The notes under the pieces: model-generated
Databases searched by the model: none
Seen by the model: only the letters and a program-made list of their open reading frames with translations
Told to the model about the DNA's origin: nothing
In this document: in pieces, positions 6,115 through 12,486 of the stretch
How positions within the stretch are numbered: the stretch's first letter is position 1
Layout: every line of letters starts with the position of its first letter
NCBI GenBank assembly: GCA_964538875.1
Contig: CAZIHO010000104.1
Location: 1 to 12,486, forward strand
From: CAZIHO01 sp964538875
GTDB taxonomy: Bacteria > Pseudomonadota > Gammaproteobacteria > Chromatiales > Chromatiaceae
Direction: 5' to 3'
Length of the DNA: 12,486 bases
Program-made: the position numbers and the translations under genes

Positions 6115-6906
6115 ATGTCCCCCCATCATGACGCCCTGATCACCGCCTATGGCTTCGGCCTGTTTCCCTTGCCCAGGTATCGCCCAGTGAGCCGGGGTGA
6201 GTGGCGCGTCAACTGCCATCTGCCCAGCCTGGGCGACGGCTACCTAGCCAGCTCCGCCGTTGAGGCGCGCACCGTGCTGGTCCGGGGCCGGCAGGTCTGG
6301 ATGTCCACCGGATTGCTGGAACAAGAAAGCCATGCCTGGCATGTGCATTGCGCCCAGGGCCTGGTGGTCACCGCCGGCCTGGGCCTGGGCCTGTATGCCT
6401 ATGCCGTCGCCATGAAGAAGGAGGTGGATCTGGTCATCGCCGCAGAGTTGTCCCCGGACATCATCGCCCTCATGGAGGAATCCAGTGGCTTCGCGGGCTG
6501 GCCCTGCCGGGATAAGGTGCGGATCATCCAGGCGGATAGCCTGGCGCCGGATTTTCCAGCCAGGGTGGCGGCCGCCAGCGGCGGGCGGCCCATCGACTAC
6601 CTGTACGCGGACATCTGGCCCAATTTCCCTGCCGGCGAAGCGCCCGGCCAAACGGCGGCCATGGCGGCCGCGCTGGCGCCCAAGGCGGCCGGCTGGTGGG
6701 GTCAGGAGCTGTCCTTCGGCCAGTATGACCCGCACCCCGCCGACCCGGAGCGGCTGCAGGCCTATTTCGCCGCCGCCGGCGTTCCGGCGCCCCCCATCAC
6801 GCCGGGTTACGCGGCTTTTTGCCGGGATGCGGTGGCGGCCAACGGCATGACCAGCCGACCCTCGATCTGGCGGCGGCTGCGGCGCTTGTTGGGCGGCGCG
6901 GGCTGA
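6115..6906 (+). CDS. Class I SAM-dependent methyltransferase-fold protein, substrate unknown
   Basis: This 263-residue protein shows a Rossmann-like methyltransferase core in its middle. It has a glycine-rich motif I at residues 84-93 (VVTAGLGLGL), an acidic residue ending strand 2 (AAELSPDI, Glu111), the strand-3 block VRIIQADSL (Asp141) and a motif-IV-like IDYLYADIWPNF (Asp166). This is the spacing seen in spermidine synthase-like and other class I enzymes. The N-terminal 80 residues (with HVHCAQG just before motif I) and the C-terminal 60 are not recognised. No ribosome binding site is obvious before the ATG at 6115, so the start is uncertain. It stands alone, transcribed towards the WYL gene, and could be a binding protein that has lost catalysis. 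I do not recognise a named family. Confidence 0.75.
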   Translation: MSPHHDALITAYGFGLFPLPRYRPVSRGEWRVNCHLPSLGDGYLASSAVEARTVLVRGRQVWMSTGLLEQESHAWHVHCAQGLVVTAGLGLGLYAYAVAMKKEVDLVIAAELSPDIIALMEESSGFAGWPCRDKVRIIQADSLAPDFPARVAAASGGRPIDYLYADIWPNFPAGEAPGQTAAMAAALAPKAAGWWGQELSFGQYDPHPADPERLQAYFAAAGVPAPPITPGYAAFCRDAVAANGMTSRPSIWRRLRRLLGGAG

Positions 6907-6967
6907 TAATTAGTTGAAGTCGATGATTAACAATATCGCATATCTAATTGATATATGATAATTATCA
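6904..6967. repeat. AT-rich convergent gene junction with inverted repeat formed by both stop codons
   Basis: TGATAATTA (6904-6912) begins with the stop codon of the methyltransferase-fold gene. Its inverted copy TAATTATCA (6959-6967) ends with the complement of the stop codon of the WYL gene. The right-hand copy lies inside a perfect 12-bp palindrome TGATAATTATCA (6956-6967). The 58 bases between the two genes are strikingly AT-rich against GC-rich surroundings. The element might act as a bidirectional terminator or a protein site; neither is shown. Confidence 0.5.
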
Positions 6968-7936
6968 CTGTACTTGATAGAGCGCCGCCGCCGCAGCCAA
7001 GCGCTCCGCCACCAGCCGGCGCAGGGAGTCCGGCGCCAGCACTTCCACGTCCGGGCCGTACTTGAGAATGTCCATCAGGAGTTCCGGCGTATTGCCGTAG
7101 GGGATCCGCAGTTCGTAGCTGCCGTCCGCCAGCCAACCGCCCTGCTGGTCCGGGTGCCAGCGTTCCTGGGCCACCCAGCGGGCCCGCTCCGGGCAAAAAC
7201 GCAGCCGCGCCTCATCTCGCACCGGACCCGCGAAAATCCCATAACTGGCCTCAAAGTGCTGGCGCAGGTCCGCCTCCGGCAGTTCCAGGGCGGCCGCTTC
7301 TAACAGACGCGCGCCCTGGATGGCGTCCAGGGCGAAGGTGCGCAGGGCGTTCCGCTGGTGGCACCAGGCGTCCAGATACCAGTTATCCCGGTAATGGCAC
7401 ATGCCCTGGGGCGAAACCTCCCGGCAATCGGTTTGGTTGCGGACCCGGTGGAAGTACCGCAGTTCCAGCCGGCGACGTTGGGCCACGGCGCCGGCCAGGG
7501 TCTGGAAATGGGCGCCGGCCGGGCGCGCCGCCGCCCGTAGGATGCGGATGCGGCTGGGAACCGGCTCGCCGCTCCCTGGCTTGAGGTGGAGTAGTGCGTC
7601 GATGCGCTTTTGCAGGGGCGCCAGGTGGGGGTCCAGCAGGCCCGGTTGCACGTCCGCCAGCAAGCGTTGCATGGACAAGAGCGCGTGCAATTCTGACGCA
7701 TTGAACCAAAGTCCAGGCAATTCATAGACTTGCCCGTCCTTTAGATCGTAGAAATAACCGTTCCGGTCCCGGTCGTAGCTGATGGGTGCGCCCAGATAGA
7801 GGCGCATATCGTCCAGCAAGCGCTGGATGGTGGCCCGGGAACATTCCAGGCTTTCCTCCAGGCGCCGCCTGGGCACCGGATGGCGGGCGGCCTGGAAGAT
7901 GCGGTTGAGTTCAAAGAGGCGGTCGAAACGGTCCAT
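6965..7936 (-). CDS. WYL domain-containing transcriptional regulator (YafY/PafC type)
   Basis: This 323-residue protein has the three-part plan of the family. A winged helix-turn-helix lies at about residues 5-62 (MDRFDRLFELNRIFQAARHPVPRRRLEE, then SRATIQRLLDDMRLYLGAPISYDRDRNGYFY). A WYL domain at about 140-215 contains the motif NWYLDAWCH (W186-Y187-L188). A WCX C-terminal domain runs from about 240 to 320. WYL proteins sense nucleic acids or other ligands and control defence, DNA-damage or metabolic genes. It is the last gene of the leftward run and begins 15 bases after rsfS ends, so it probably rides on the housekeeping transcript. The target genes cannot be told from the window. An autoregulatory or metabolic role is inference. 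Confidence 0.93.
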   Translation of the reverse strand: MDRFDRLFELNRIFQAARHPVPRRRLEESLECSRATIQRLLDDMRLYLGAPISYDRDRNGYFYDLKDGQVYELPGLWFNASELHALLSMQRLLADVQPGLLDPHLAPLQKRIDALLHLKPGSGEPVPSRIRILRAAARPAGAHFQTLAGAVAQRRRLELRYFHRVRNQTDCREVSPQGMCHYRDNWYLDAWCHQRNALRTFALDAIQGARLLEAAALELPEADLRQHFEASYGIFAGPVRDEARLRFCPERARWVAQERWHPDQQGGWLADGSYELRIPYGNTPELLMDILKYGPDVEVLAPDSLRRLVAERLAAAAALYQVQ

Positions 7937-7951
7937 GTCCCGGCGGCGGGA

Positions 7952-8302
7952 TTAGGCGTTGGCAGCCCGGGCGCTGGGGCTGGCGTCGCCCCACAGGCGT
8001 TCCAGTTGGTAATAGTCCCGCACCTTGGGCAGCATGACGTGCACCACCACGTCGTTCAGGTCCACCAGCGCCCATTCGCCCTCATTGAGGCCCTCGGTGC
8101 CGATCAGGGTGTCGAAGGCCTCCTTGGCCCGGAACGCCACCGTCTCGGCCATGGCCTTGACGTGGCGATCCGAGGTACCGCTCGCCACCACCATGAAGTC
8201 GGTGATGCCCGTCTTGCCCCGCACGTCCATGAGTTGGACATCGTGGGCCTTCATGTCGTCCAGGGTGCGTAATACCAGGTCGGTCAGTTGTTCCATTGGC
8301 AT
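7952..8302 (-). CDS. rsfS: Ribosome silencing factor RsfS
   Basis: This 116-residue protein binds ribosomal protein uL14 on the 50S subunit and blocks joining with 30S, reducing translation in starvation. Family signatures are present: the N-terminal LTDLVLRTLDDMKAHDVQLMDVR, then GITDFMVVASGTSDRHVKAMAE, then GEWALVDLNDVVVHVMLPKVRDYYQLERLW. The length is normal. Two start codons are possible (MPMEQL). The first, at 8302, lies 12 bases after AAGGAG, while the second would be 18 bases away, so the first is preferred. It follows nadD by 45 bases, the usual gammaproteobacterial order. The customary next gene, rlmH, is absent here and a WYL regulator takes its place. Confidence 0.96.
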   Translation of the reverse strand: MPMEQLTDLVLRTLDDMKAHDVQLMDVRGKTGITDFMVVASGTSDRHVKAMAETVAFRAKEAFDTLIGTEGLNEGEWALVDLNDVVVHVMLPKVRDYYQLERLWGDASPSARAANA

Positions 8303-8347
8303 GATGGGGCCAATCTCCTTGTCGTCTATGTCAGTTGAATTTGAGGG

Positions 8348-9010
8348 TTATTCGGCTAGGTACAAGCCCGCACGCCGGATGATTTCCAGTACCGGGTCCG
8401 GGAGCAGATAGCGGGGGTTGCGACCGGCGGCCAGCAGGGCCCGGATCTGGGTCGAGCTGATGGCCAGGGGCGTTACCGGTTGGAATAGGATCCGCCCGGC
8501 GGGCGCGGCGCGCAAGTCCTGGGGCGACTCGGCGCGGCGCGCCTCGGTGAGGGCGATCAGGTCCGGGTCCTGGATCTGGGCACCGCCGGGCCGCTCCATG
8601 ACCAGCAAATGGGCCAGTTCCAGGATTGCCAGAGGCTGGCGCCAGGTGAGAAAGTCCCGGTAGGCATCGCTCCCCAGGATTAGACACCAGTGGACGCCAG
8701 GTTGAGCGGTGGCCAGGGCAGTCAGAGTATCCAGGCTATAGGAGGGCCCTTGGCGGTCGATTTCCCGAGGATCGAGGCGGAAGCCGGGTTGGTCCCGAAT
8801 GGCCGCCGCCAGCATGTCCAGGCGCAGCGCGGCGCTGGCCCTGGGTTGTGGCCGGTGCACCGCCTGGGCCAGGGGGATGAAGCGGATTTCCTGAAGCGCC
8901 AGGCTTTCCAGCAGATCCAGCGCCGGGCGCAAATGACCGTGGTGGATGGGATCGAAGGTGCCGCCCAGGACTCCCACCAGGGGCGGCGCCAGCCGGGGTG
9001 CGCCGCTCAA
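8348..9010 (-). CDS. nadD: Nicotinate-nucleotide adenylyltransferase NadD
   Basis: This 220-residue enzyme transfers AMP from ATP to nicotinate mononucleotide, giving deamido-NAD in NAD synthesis. The nucleotidyltransferase signature GGTFDPIHHGH is at residues 16-26 and the C-terminal ISSTQIR motif at 184-190. SYSLDTL and LGSDAYRDFLTW are also typical. The substrate loop reads FIPLAQAVHRPQP rather than the commoner NxxPPHR form. The start is a TTG that overlaps the proA stop codon (TTGA, 9007-9010), and no ATG or GTG is seen close upstream in frame. A GTG at codon 12 would remove part of the first strand. The overlap suggests translational coupling to proA. Confidence 0.95.
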   Translation of the reverse strand: MSGAPRLAPPLVGVLGGTFDPIHHGHLRPALDLLESLALQEIRFIPLAQAVHRPQPRASAALRLDMLAAAIRDQPGFRLDPREIDRQGPSYSLDTLTALATAQPGVHWCLILGSDAYRDFLTWRQPLAILELAHLLVMERPGGAQIQDPDLIALTEARRAESPQDLRAAPAGRILFQPVTPLAISSTQIRALLAAGRNPRYLLPDPVLEIIRRAGLYLAE

Positions 9011-10287
9011 GTGCGGACGTGCCCGTCTCCCAGCACTACGAACTTCTGGGACGTGAGTCCTTCCAGACCCACCGGACCCCGGGCGTGGAACTTGTCGGTG
9101 CTGATGCCGATTTCCGCACCCAGGCCGTATTCAAAGCCGTCCGCGAAACGGGTAGAGGCGTTGACCATCACCGAACTGGAGTCCACTTCCCGCAGGAAAC
9201 GCCGGGCGCGGCTGTAATCCTCGGTGATGATGCTGTCCGTATGCTGGGAACCGTAGGTATTGATGTGGTCGATGGCCTCATCTAGCCCGTCCAGGATGCG
9301 GATGGACAGAATGGGCGCCAGATATTCGGTGCGCCAATCCTCCTCGCTGGCGGCCAGCGCCTGGGGAATCAGGGCCTGGGTATCCGGGCAGCCCCGCAGT
9401 TCCACGCCCTTGTCCAGCAGCCCCTGGGCCAGAAGGGGCAGGATGGCCGCCGCCACCGGGCGGTCCACCAGCAGGGTTTCCATGGTGTTGCAGGTGCCGT
9501 AACGCTGGGTCTTGGCGTTCATCGAGACCTTGAACGCCTTGTCCAGGTCCGCCCCCGCGTCGATGTAGACGTGGCAAATGCCGTCTAAATGCTTGATGAC
9601 CGGCACCCGGGCTTCCCGGCTGATGCGCTCGATGAGGCCCTTACCGCCCCGGGGGATGATGACGTCGATGTATTCCGGCATGGCCACCATACGCCCCACG
9701 GCGGCCCGGTCCGTGGTGCCCACCAGTTGCACGGACGGGGCCGGCAGACCGGCGGCCTCCAGGCCCTGGTGGATGGCGGCCACGATGGCCTGGTTGGAAT
9801 GGATCGCCTCGGAGCCACCCCGCAACACCGTGGCGTTGCCGGACTTGAGGCACAGGGCGGCGGCATCGGCGGTCACGTTGGGCCGGGACTCGTAGATGAT
9901 GCCCACCACACCCAGGGGCACCCGCATACGGCCCACCTGGATGCCGCTGGGCCGAAAGCGCAGATCGTCGATGGCGCCCACCGGATCCGGCAGCGCTGCC
10001 ACTTCGGCGAGCCCCGCCAGCATGGTGTCGATCCGGGCCGGCGTCAGGGCCAGCCGGTCCAGCATGGCGTCGTCCAGACCCTTGGCGCGGCCCCCTTGCA
10101 GGTCCTTGTCATTTTCTGCCGCCAGTTGTGCCCGGCCCTGGTCCAGGGCATCGGCAATGGCTGCCAGGGCGGCGTTCTTTTGGGCGGTGCTGGCCCGGGC
10201 GGTGGCCCGGGCGGCGGCGCGGGCAGCGGCGCCCAGTTGATTCATATAGGTCAGCACGTCGGTACCGGAAGCGAAAACAGCGCTCAT
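9007..10287 (-). CDS. proA: Glutamate-5-semialdehyde dehydrogenase (gamma-glutamyl phosphate reductase) ProA
   Basis: This enzyme reduces gamma-glutamyl phosphate to glutamate-5-semialdehyde with NADPH, the second step of proline synthesis. The 426-residue protein has the family blocks VPLGVVGIIYESRPNVTADAA (cofactor side), the catalytic cysteine Cys266 in RYGTCNTMETLL, and the C-terminal FEYGLGAEIGISTDKFHARGPVGLEGL. The open frame extends upstream to 10422, but those 45 residues resemble nothing in the family and overlap the lplT gene, so I start at the ATG at 10287 (MSAVFASG). The ribosome binding site there is poor. Residues 20-32 form an alanine/arginine-rich helix start. It lies 70 bases after the LplT fusion and overlaps nadD by 3 to 4 bases. 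Confidence 0.96.
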   Translation of the reverse strand: MSAVFASGTDVLTYMNQLGAAARAAARATARASTAQKNAALAAIADALDQGRAQLAAENDKDLQGGRAKGLDDAMLDRLALTPARIDTMLAGLAEVAALPDPVGAIDDLRFRPSGIQVGRMRVPLGVVGIIYESRPNVTADAAALCLKSGNATVLRGGSEAIHSNQAIVAAIHQGLEAAGLPAPSVQLVGTTDRAAVGRMVAMPEYIDVIIPRGGKGLIERISREARVPVIKHLDGICHVYIDAGADLDKAFKVSMNAKTQRYGTCNTMETLLVDRPVAAAILPLLAQGLLDKGVELRGCPDTQALIPQALAASEEDWRTEYLAPILSIRILDGLDEAIDHINTYGSQHTDSIITEDYSRARRFLREVDSSSVMVNASTRFADGFEYGLGAEIGISTDKFHARGPVGLEGLTSQKFVVLGDGHVRT

Positions 10288-10357
10288 GATGTTGATTTCA
10301 AACCAGGTGTTTGGGGGACGAAAGCTTGATTTTACCAGGGTCGCGGCGGGGAACCGC

Positions 10358-12166
10358 TCAGGGACGGTCCGGCGCCGGTCCAGCCGCCAGGGCCAGGACC
10401 AACTCCCGCAGTTGTTCCGCACCGGGCACCGGCGCGCCCAGGGTCAAGCCCAGCCGAGAGAACAGGGCGGGCCGCCGGCCGTTCTCGACGCCGCTCAGCG
10501 CCAGGGGCAGCACCGGCGGACCACCGGCCCGGTCCAGCAGAGCGGTGAGGTCCGGATAGGCGCGGGGATCGCCGTCCAGGAACAGGCCCACCAGATCCCC
10601 GTCCGCCAGGGCCTGGGCCACCAGGTCCCAGGTCCCCTGGGGATTGGCCGGCACCGGCAACGGGATGGCGCCGCTGGCCCGGAATAGGTAGCGGCCCAGC
10701 CAACCCCGGAACCAGCGGGGGTCCGCCACCAGCCGGATCGGGCGCGGGCAGGCGGCCAGGGCGAGGAGGGCGCCGGTCAATCCCCCGGATTGGCATAGGA
10801 TGATTGCGCCGCCCTGGGCTGGCAGCCGCTCCAGGCCCCGCACCTCCACCCGGTAGGCGAAATGGACCAGGATCCACACCAGAAAGCGCACCAGGAATTC
10901 CGGCACCAGGCCATAGATATACAGGGCCACCAGGCCATTGCACAGGGCGGCGATGCCAAACAGGGTGGGGATGCCGACCCCCGCTGCCAGCAGGGCGCTG
11001 GCTCCCAGGGCGCCGACCACCATGAACAGGGCATTGACGATGTTATTGGCGGCGATCATGCGCGCCCGGTGGGTCTCACTGCTGCGCTGCTGCAACAGGG
11101 CGTACAGGGGCACGATGAAAAAGCCGCCGAAGGCTCCCAATAGGGTCAAGTCCGCCAACACCCGCCAAGTGGTCCAGTGGCCGAGCAGGGCGCCGACGTC
11201 CAACGCCGGGCCACTGGGCGGCGGCGGCGTGGCGAACGCCAAATCCAGGCCGAACAGGGAGAGGCCGATGGACCCAAAGGGCACCAAGCCCAGTTCGATT
11301 TGCTTGGCAGACAGCCGTTCGCACAGCAGCGAGCCCACGCCGATACCCACCGTGAAGGTGGCCAGCAATAGGGTCACGCCGGACTCGCCGCTGCCCAGCA
11401 CATTCTTGGCGTAGGACGGAAACTGGGCCAAGAACAGGGCGCCGTACAGCCAGAACCAGGAAATCCCCAGGATGGACAAAAACAGCGCCCGGGTCTCCCG
11501 GGCAAAGCGGATATTGCGCCAGGTTTCCACCAAGGGATTCCAGTTGACCCGCAATGCTGGACTGGGCGCCGGCGCGCTCGGAATCCCCCGGCTGGCCAGA
11601 TAACCGGAACCAGCCACCGCCAGGCCCAGGACCACCGTCCAAGTTTCCCCGCCCGCCAACCCGGCCAGCACGCCGCCCAACAGGGTGCCGATCAGGATGG
11701 CGACAAAAGTTCCCGCCTCGATCAGGGCATTGCCCCCCACCAGTTCATCCGGGTGCAAGTGCTGGGGCAGAATCGCGTACTTGATGGGGCCAAATAGCGT
11801 GGAGTGGCTGCCGAGCAAAAACAGGGACAAAAACAACACCGTCAAGCTATGCAGGGCAAAGCCGATTCCCGCCACCAGCATGATGCCCATTTCTAATAGC
11901 TTCACCAGCCGCGCCAGGCGCGCCTTGTCGTACTTATCCGCCAACTGGCCGGACGTGGCGGAAAACAAGAAAAACGGCAGGATGAAAATCGCCATGGCCA
12001 GATTAGCCAACAACTCCGGCGCCAAACTGGTCCAGTTGGCCGCCTGAAAGGTCAGCAACACCACCAGGGCATTCTTGAGCACATTGTCGTTCAAGGCGCC
12101 CAAAAACTGGGTTACGAACAGCGGCAAAAAACGCCGCTCGCGCAGCAAACCGGATTGGGAACTCAT
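10358..12166 (-). CDS. LplT-like MFS transporter fused to a degenerate PlsC-like acyltransferase domain
   Basis: The first 430 or so of 602 residues are a major facilitator permease of the LplT type (lysophospholipid flipping across the inner membrane). They start with FVTQFLGALNDNVLKNALVVLL, carry SGQLADKYDKARLARLVK between helices 2 and 3, and have FGPIKYAILPQHL. Residues 440-580 align in order with the PlsC-like 1-acylglycerophosphate acyltransferase domain often fused to LplT: EVRGLERLPAQGGAIIL, then ACPRPIRLV, then ALADGDLVGLF, then PVLPLALSGV. However, the NHxSxxD motif is replaced by C458-Q459 with T464 in place of Asp, and FPEG reads FLDG (529-532). Catalysis is therefore doubtful. 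No Aas AMP-binding domain follows. The ATG at 12166 has only a weak GAG-type ribosome site. It heads the leftward gene run. Confidence 0.9.
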   Translation of the reverse strand: MSSQSGLLRERRFLPLFVTQFLGALNDNVLKNALVVLLTFQAANWTSLAPELLANLAMAIFILPFFLFSATSGQLADKYDKARLARLVKLLEMGIMLVAGIGFALHSLTVLFLSLFLLGSHSTLFGPIKYAILPQHLHPDELVGGNALIEAGTFVAILIGTLLGGVLAGLAGGETWTVVLGLAVAGSGYLASRGIPSAPAPSPALRVNWNPLVETWRNIRFARETRALFLSILGISWFWLYGALFLAQFPSYAKNVLGSGESGVTLLLATFTVGIGVGSLLCERLSAKQIELGLVPFGSIGLSLFGLDLAFATPPPPSGPALDVGALLGHWTTWRVLADLTLLGAFGGFFIVPLYALLQQRSSETHRARMIAANNIVNALFMVVGALGASALLAAGVGIPTLFGIAALCNGLVALYIYGLVPEFLVRFLVWILVHFAYRVEVRGLERLPAQGGAIILCQSGGLTGALLALAACPRPIRLVADPRWFRGWLGRYLFRASGAIPLPVPANPQGTWDLVAQALADGDLVGLFLDGDPRAYPDLTALLDRAGGPPVLPLALSGVENGRRPALFSRLGLTLGAPVPGAEQLRELVLALAAGPAPDRP

Positions 12167-12486
12167 AGGGCTCTCGATGTTGGGGCAAAAGGGCAGCGAA
12201 ATTGGCCCGTGGCGACTCCTGCCCTCCCTGTCGGATGGCAGACTTGGCCAAGCTTACCGCGAACCAGGCCCGATTCCCTACTCGGCCGGGGTCATGCCGC
12301 GACGGGGCTCAGCCAAGCAGGCCGGGCAAAAGCGCCGTGTTGCCCGGCAATTTCAAGCTGGTCCGGCGGATGTCGGGCACCAGGAACCTACCCGGCGGCA
12401 GAGGATGTGTAAATGGGAAGTCGATGAATCTATTCTGGTCGACTAGGTCGCTCGCGACGGCATGTGACGGCCAAGGGATGGGGATG
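12167..12486. other. Upstream region of the LplT-fusion gene, no gene seen
   Basis: No coding region is supported here on either strand; the frames lack ribosome sites and recognisable protein. This stretch must hold the promoter of the leftward five-gene run, but I could not pick a convincing -35/-10 pair. It does contain the inverted repeat described at 12321-12348. Confidence 0.5.
12321..12348. repeat. Perfect 9-bp inverted repeat upstream of the LplT-fusion gene
   Basis: GCCGGGCAA (12321-12329) and TTGCCCGGC (12340-12348) form a perfect inverted repeat with a 10-base spacer, about 155 bases before the start of the leftward gene. There is no T-run on either side. It could be an operator for a dimeric regulator, a 5' leader hairpin, or the end of a gene run lying outside the window. 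Confidence 0.4.

Noticed and set aside
10288..10422. N-terminal extension of ProA by 45 residues
   Set aside because: The extension overlaps the end of the LplT-fusion gene and has no family resemblance; the ATG at 10287 gives a normal ProA length.
12075..12446. 123-codon open frame on the + strand over the LplT-fusion start
   Set aside because: It is antisense to the clearly coding LplT N-terminus and then runs into sequence with no protein character.
1..12486. Insertion sequence, prophage, toxin-antitoxin or CRISPR
   Set aside because: No transposase, integrase, phage, toxin or Cas protein and no regular repeat-spacer pattern was seen in either strand.

Overview
The window is GC-rich chromosomal DNA, most likely from a gammaproteobacterium. 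The adjacency proA-nadD-rsfS, an LplT-type transporter fused to an acyltransferase-like domain, and an Anbu/ATP-grasp/alpha-E/transglutaminase cluster are all common in that class. A Methylococcales-like lineage is possible, but that is inference from gene style, not proof. No insertion sequence, integrase, phage gene or CRISPR array was seen.

Left block (1-3724, + strand): a tight four-gene operon. It holds a circularly permuted ATP-grasp enzyme (5' end cut by the window edge), an alpha-E protein, a Cys-His-Asp transglutaminase-like protein and the proteasome-like peptidase Anbu. This conserved set is predicted to make and process an amide- or peptide-linked product whose identity is unknown. 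A perfect hairpin (3744-3767) separates it from a convergent SPFH/slipin gene (3794-4942, - strand) that carries three copies of a beta-strand module ahead of its SPFH core.

Middle block (4943-6114): about 1.2 kb without a convincing protein gene. It contains several strong hairpins, an unusual tRNA-Met(CAU)-like gene on the - strand with a second, diverged copy of its 3' half just downstream, and a candidate small RNA on the - strand. The RNA candidate has a good sigma70-like promoter (5947-5974), several nested hairpins and a clear Rho-independent terminator (5747-5783). This is the part of the window most likely to hold something undescribed.

Right block (6115-12166): a + strand gene for a class I methyltransferase-fold protein of unknown substrate converges on a five-gene - strand run. 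In transcription order the run is lplT-plsC-like fusion, proA, nadD, rsfS, and a WYL-domain regulator. It covers lysophospholipid transport, proline synthesis, NAD synthesis and ribosome silencing, with the regulator in last place. The acyltransferase-like half of the LplT fusion has lost both residues of its HX4D catalytic motif, so it is probably not an active acyltransferase. The last 320 bases (12167-12486) hold only the upstream region of that run.
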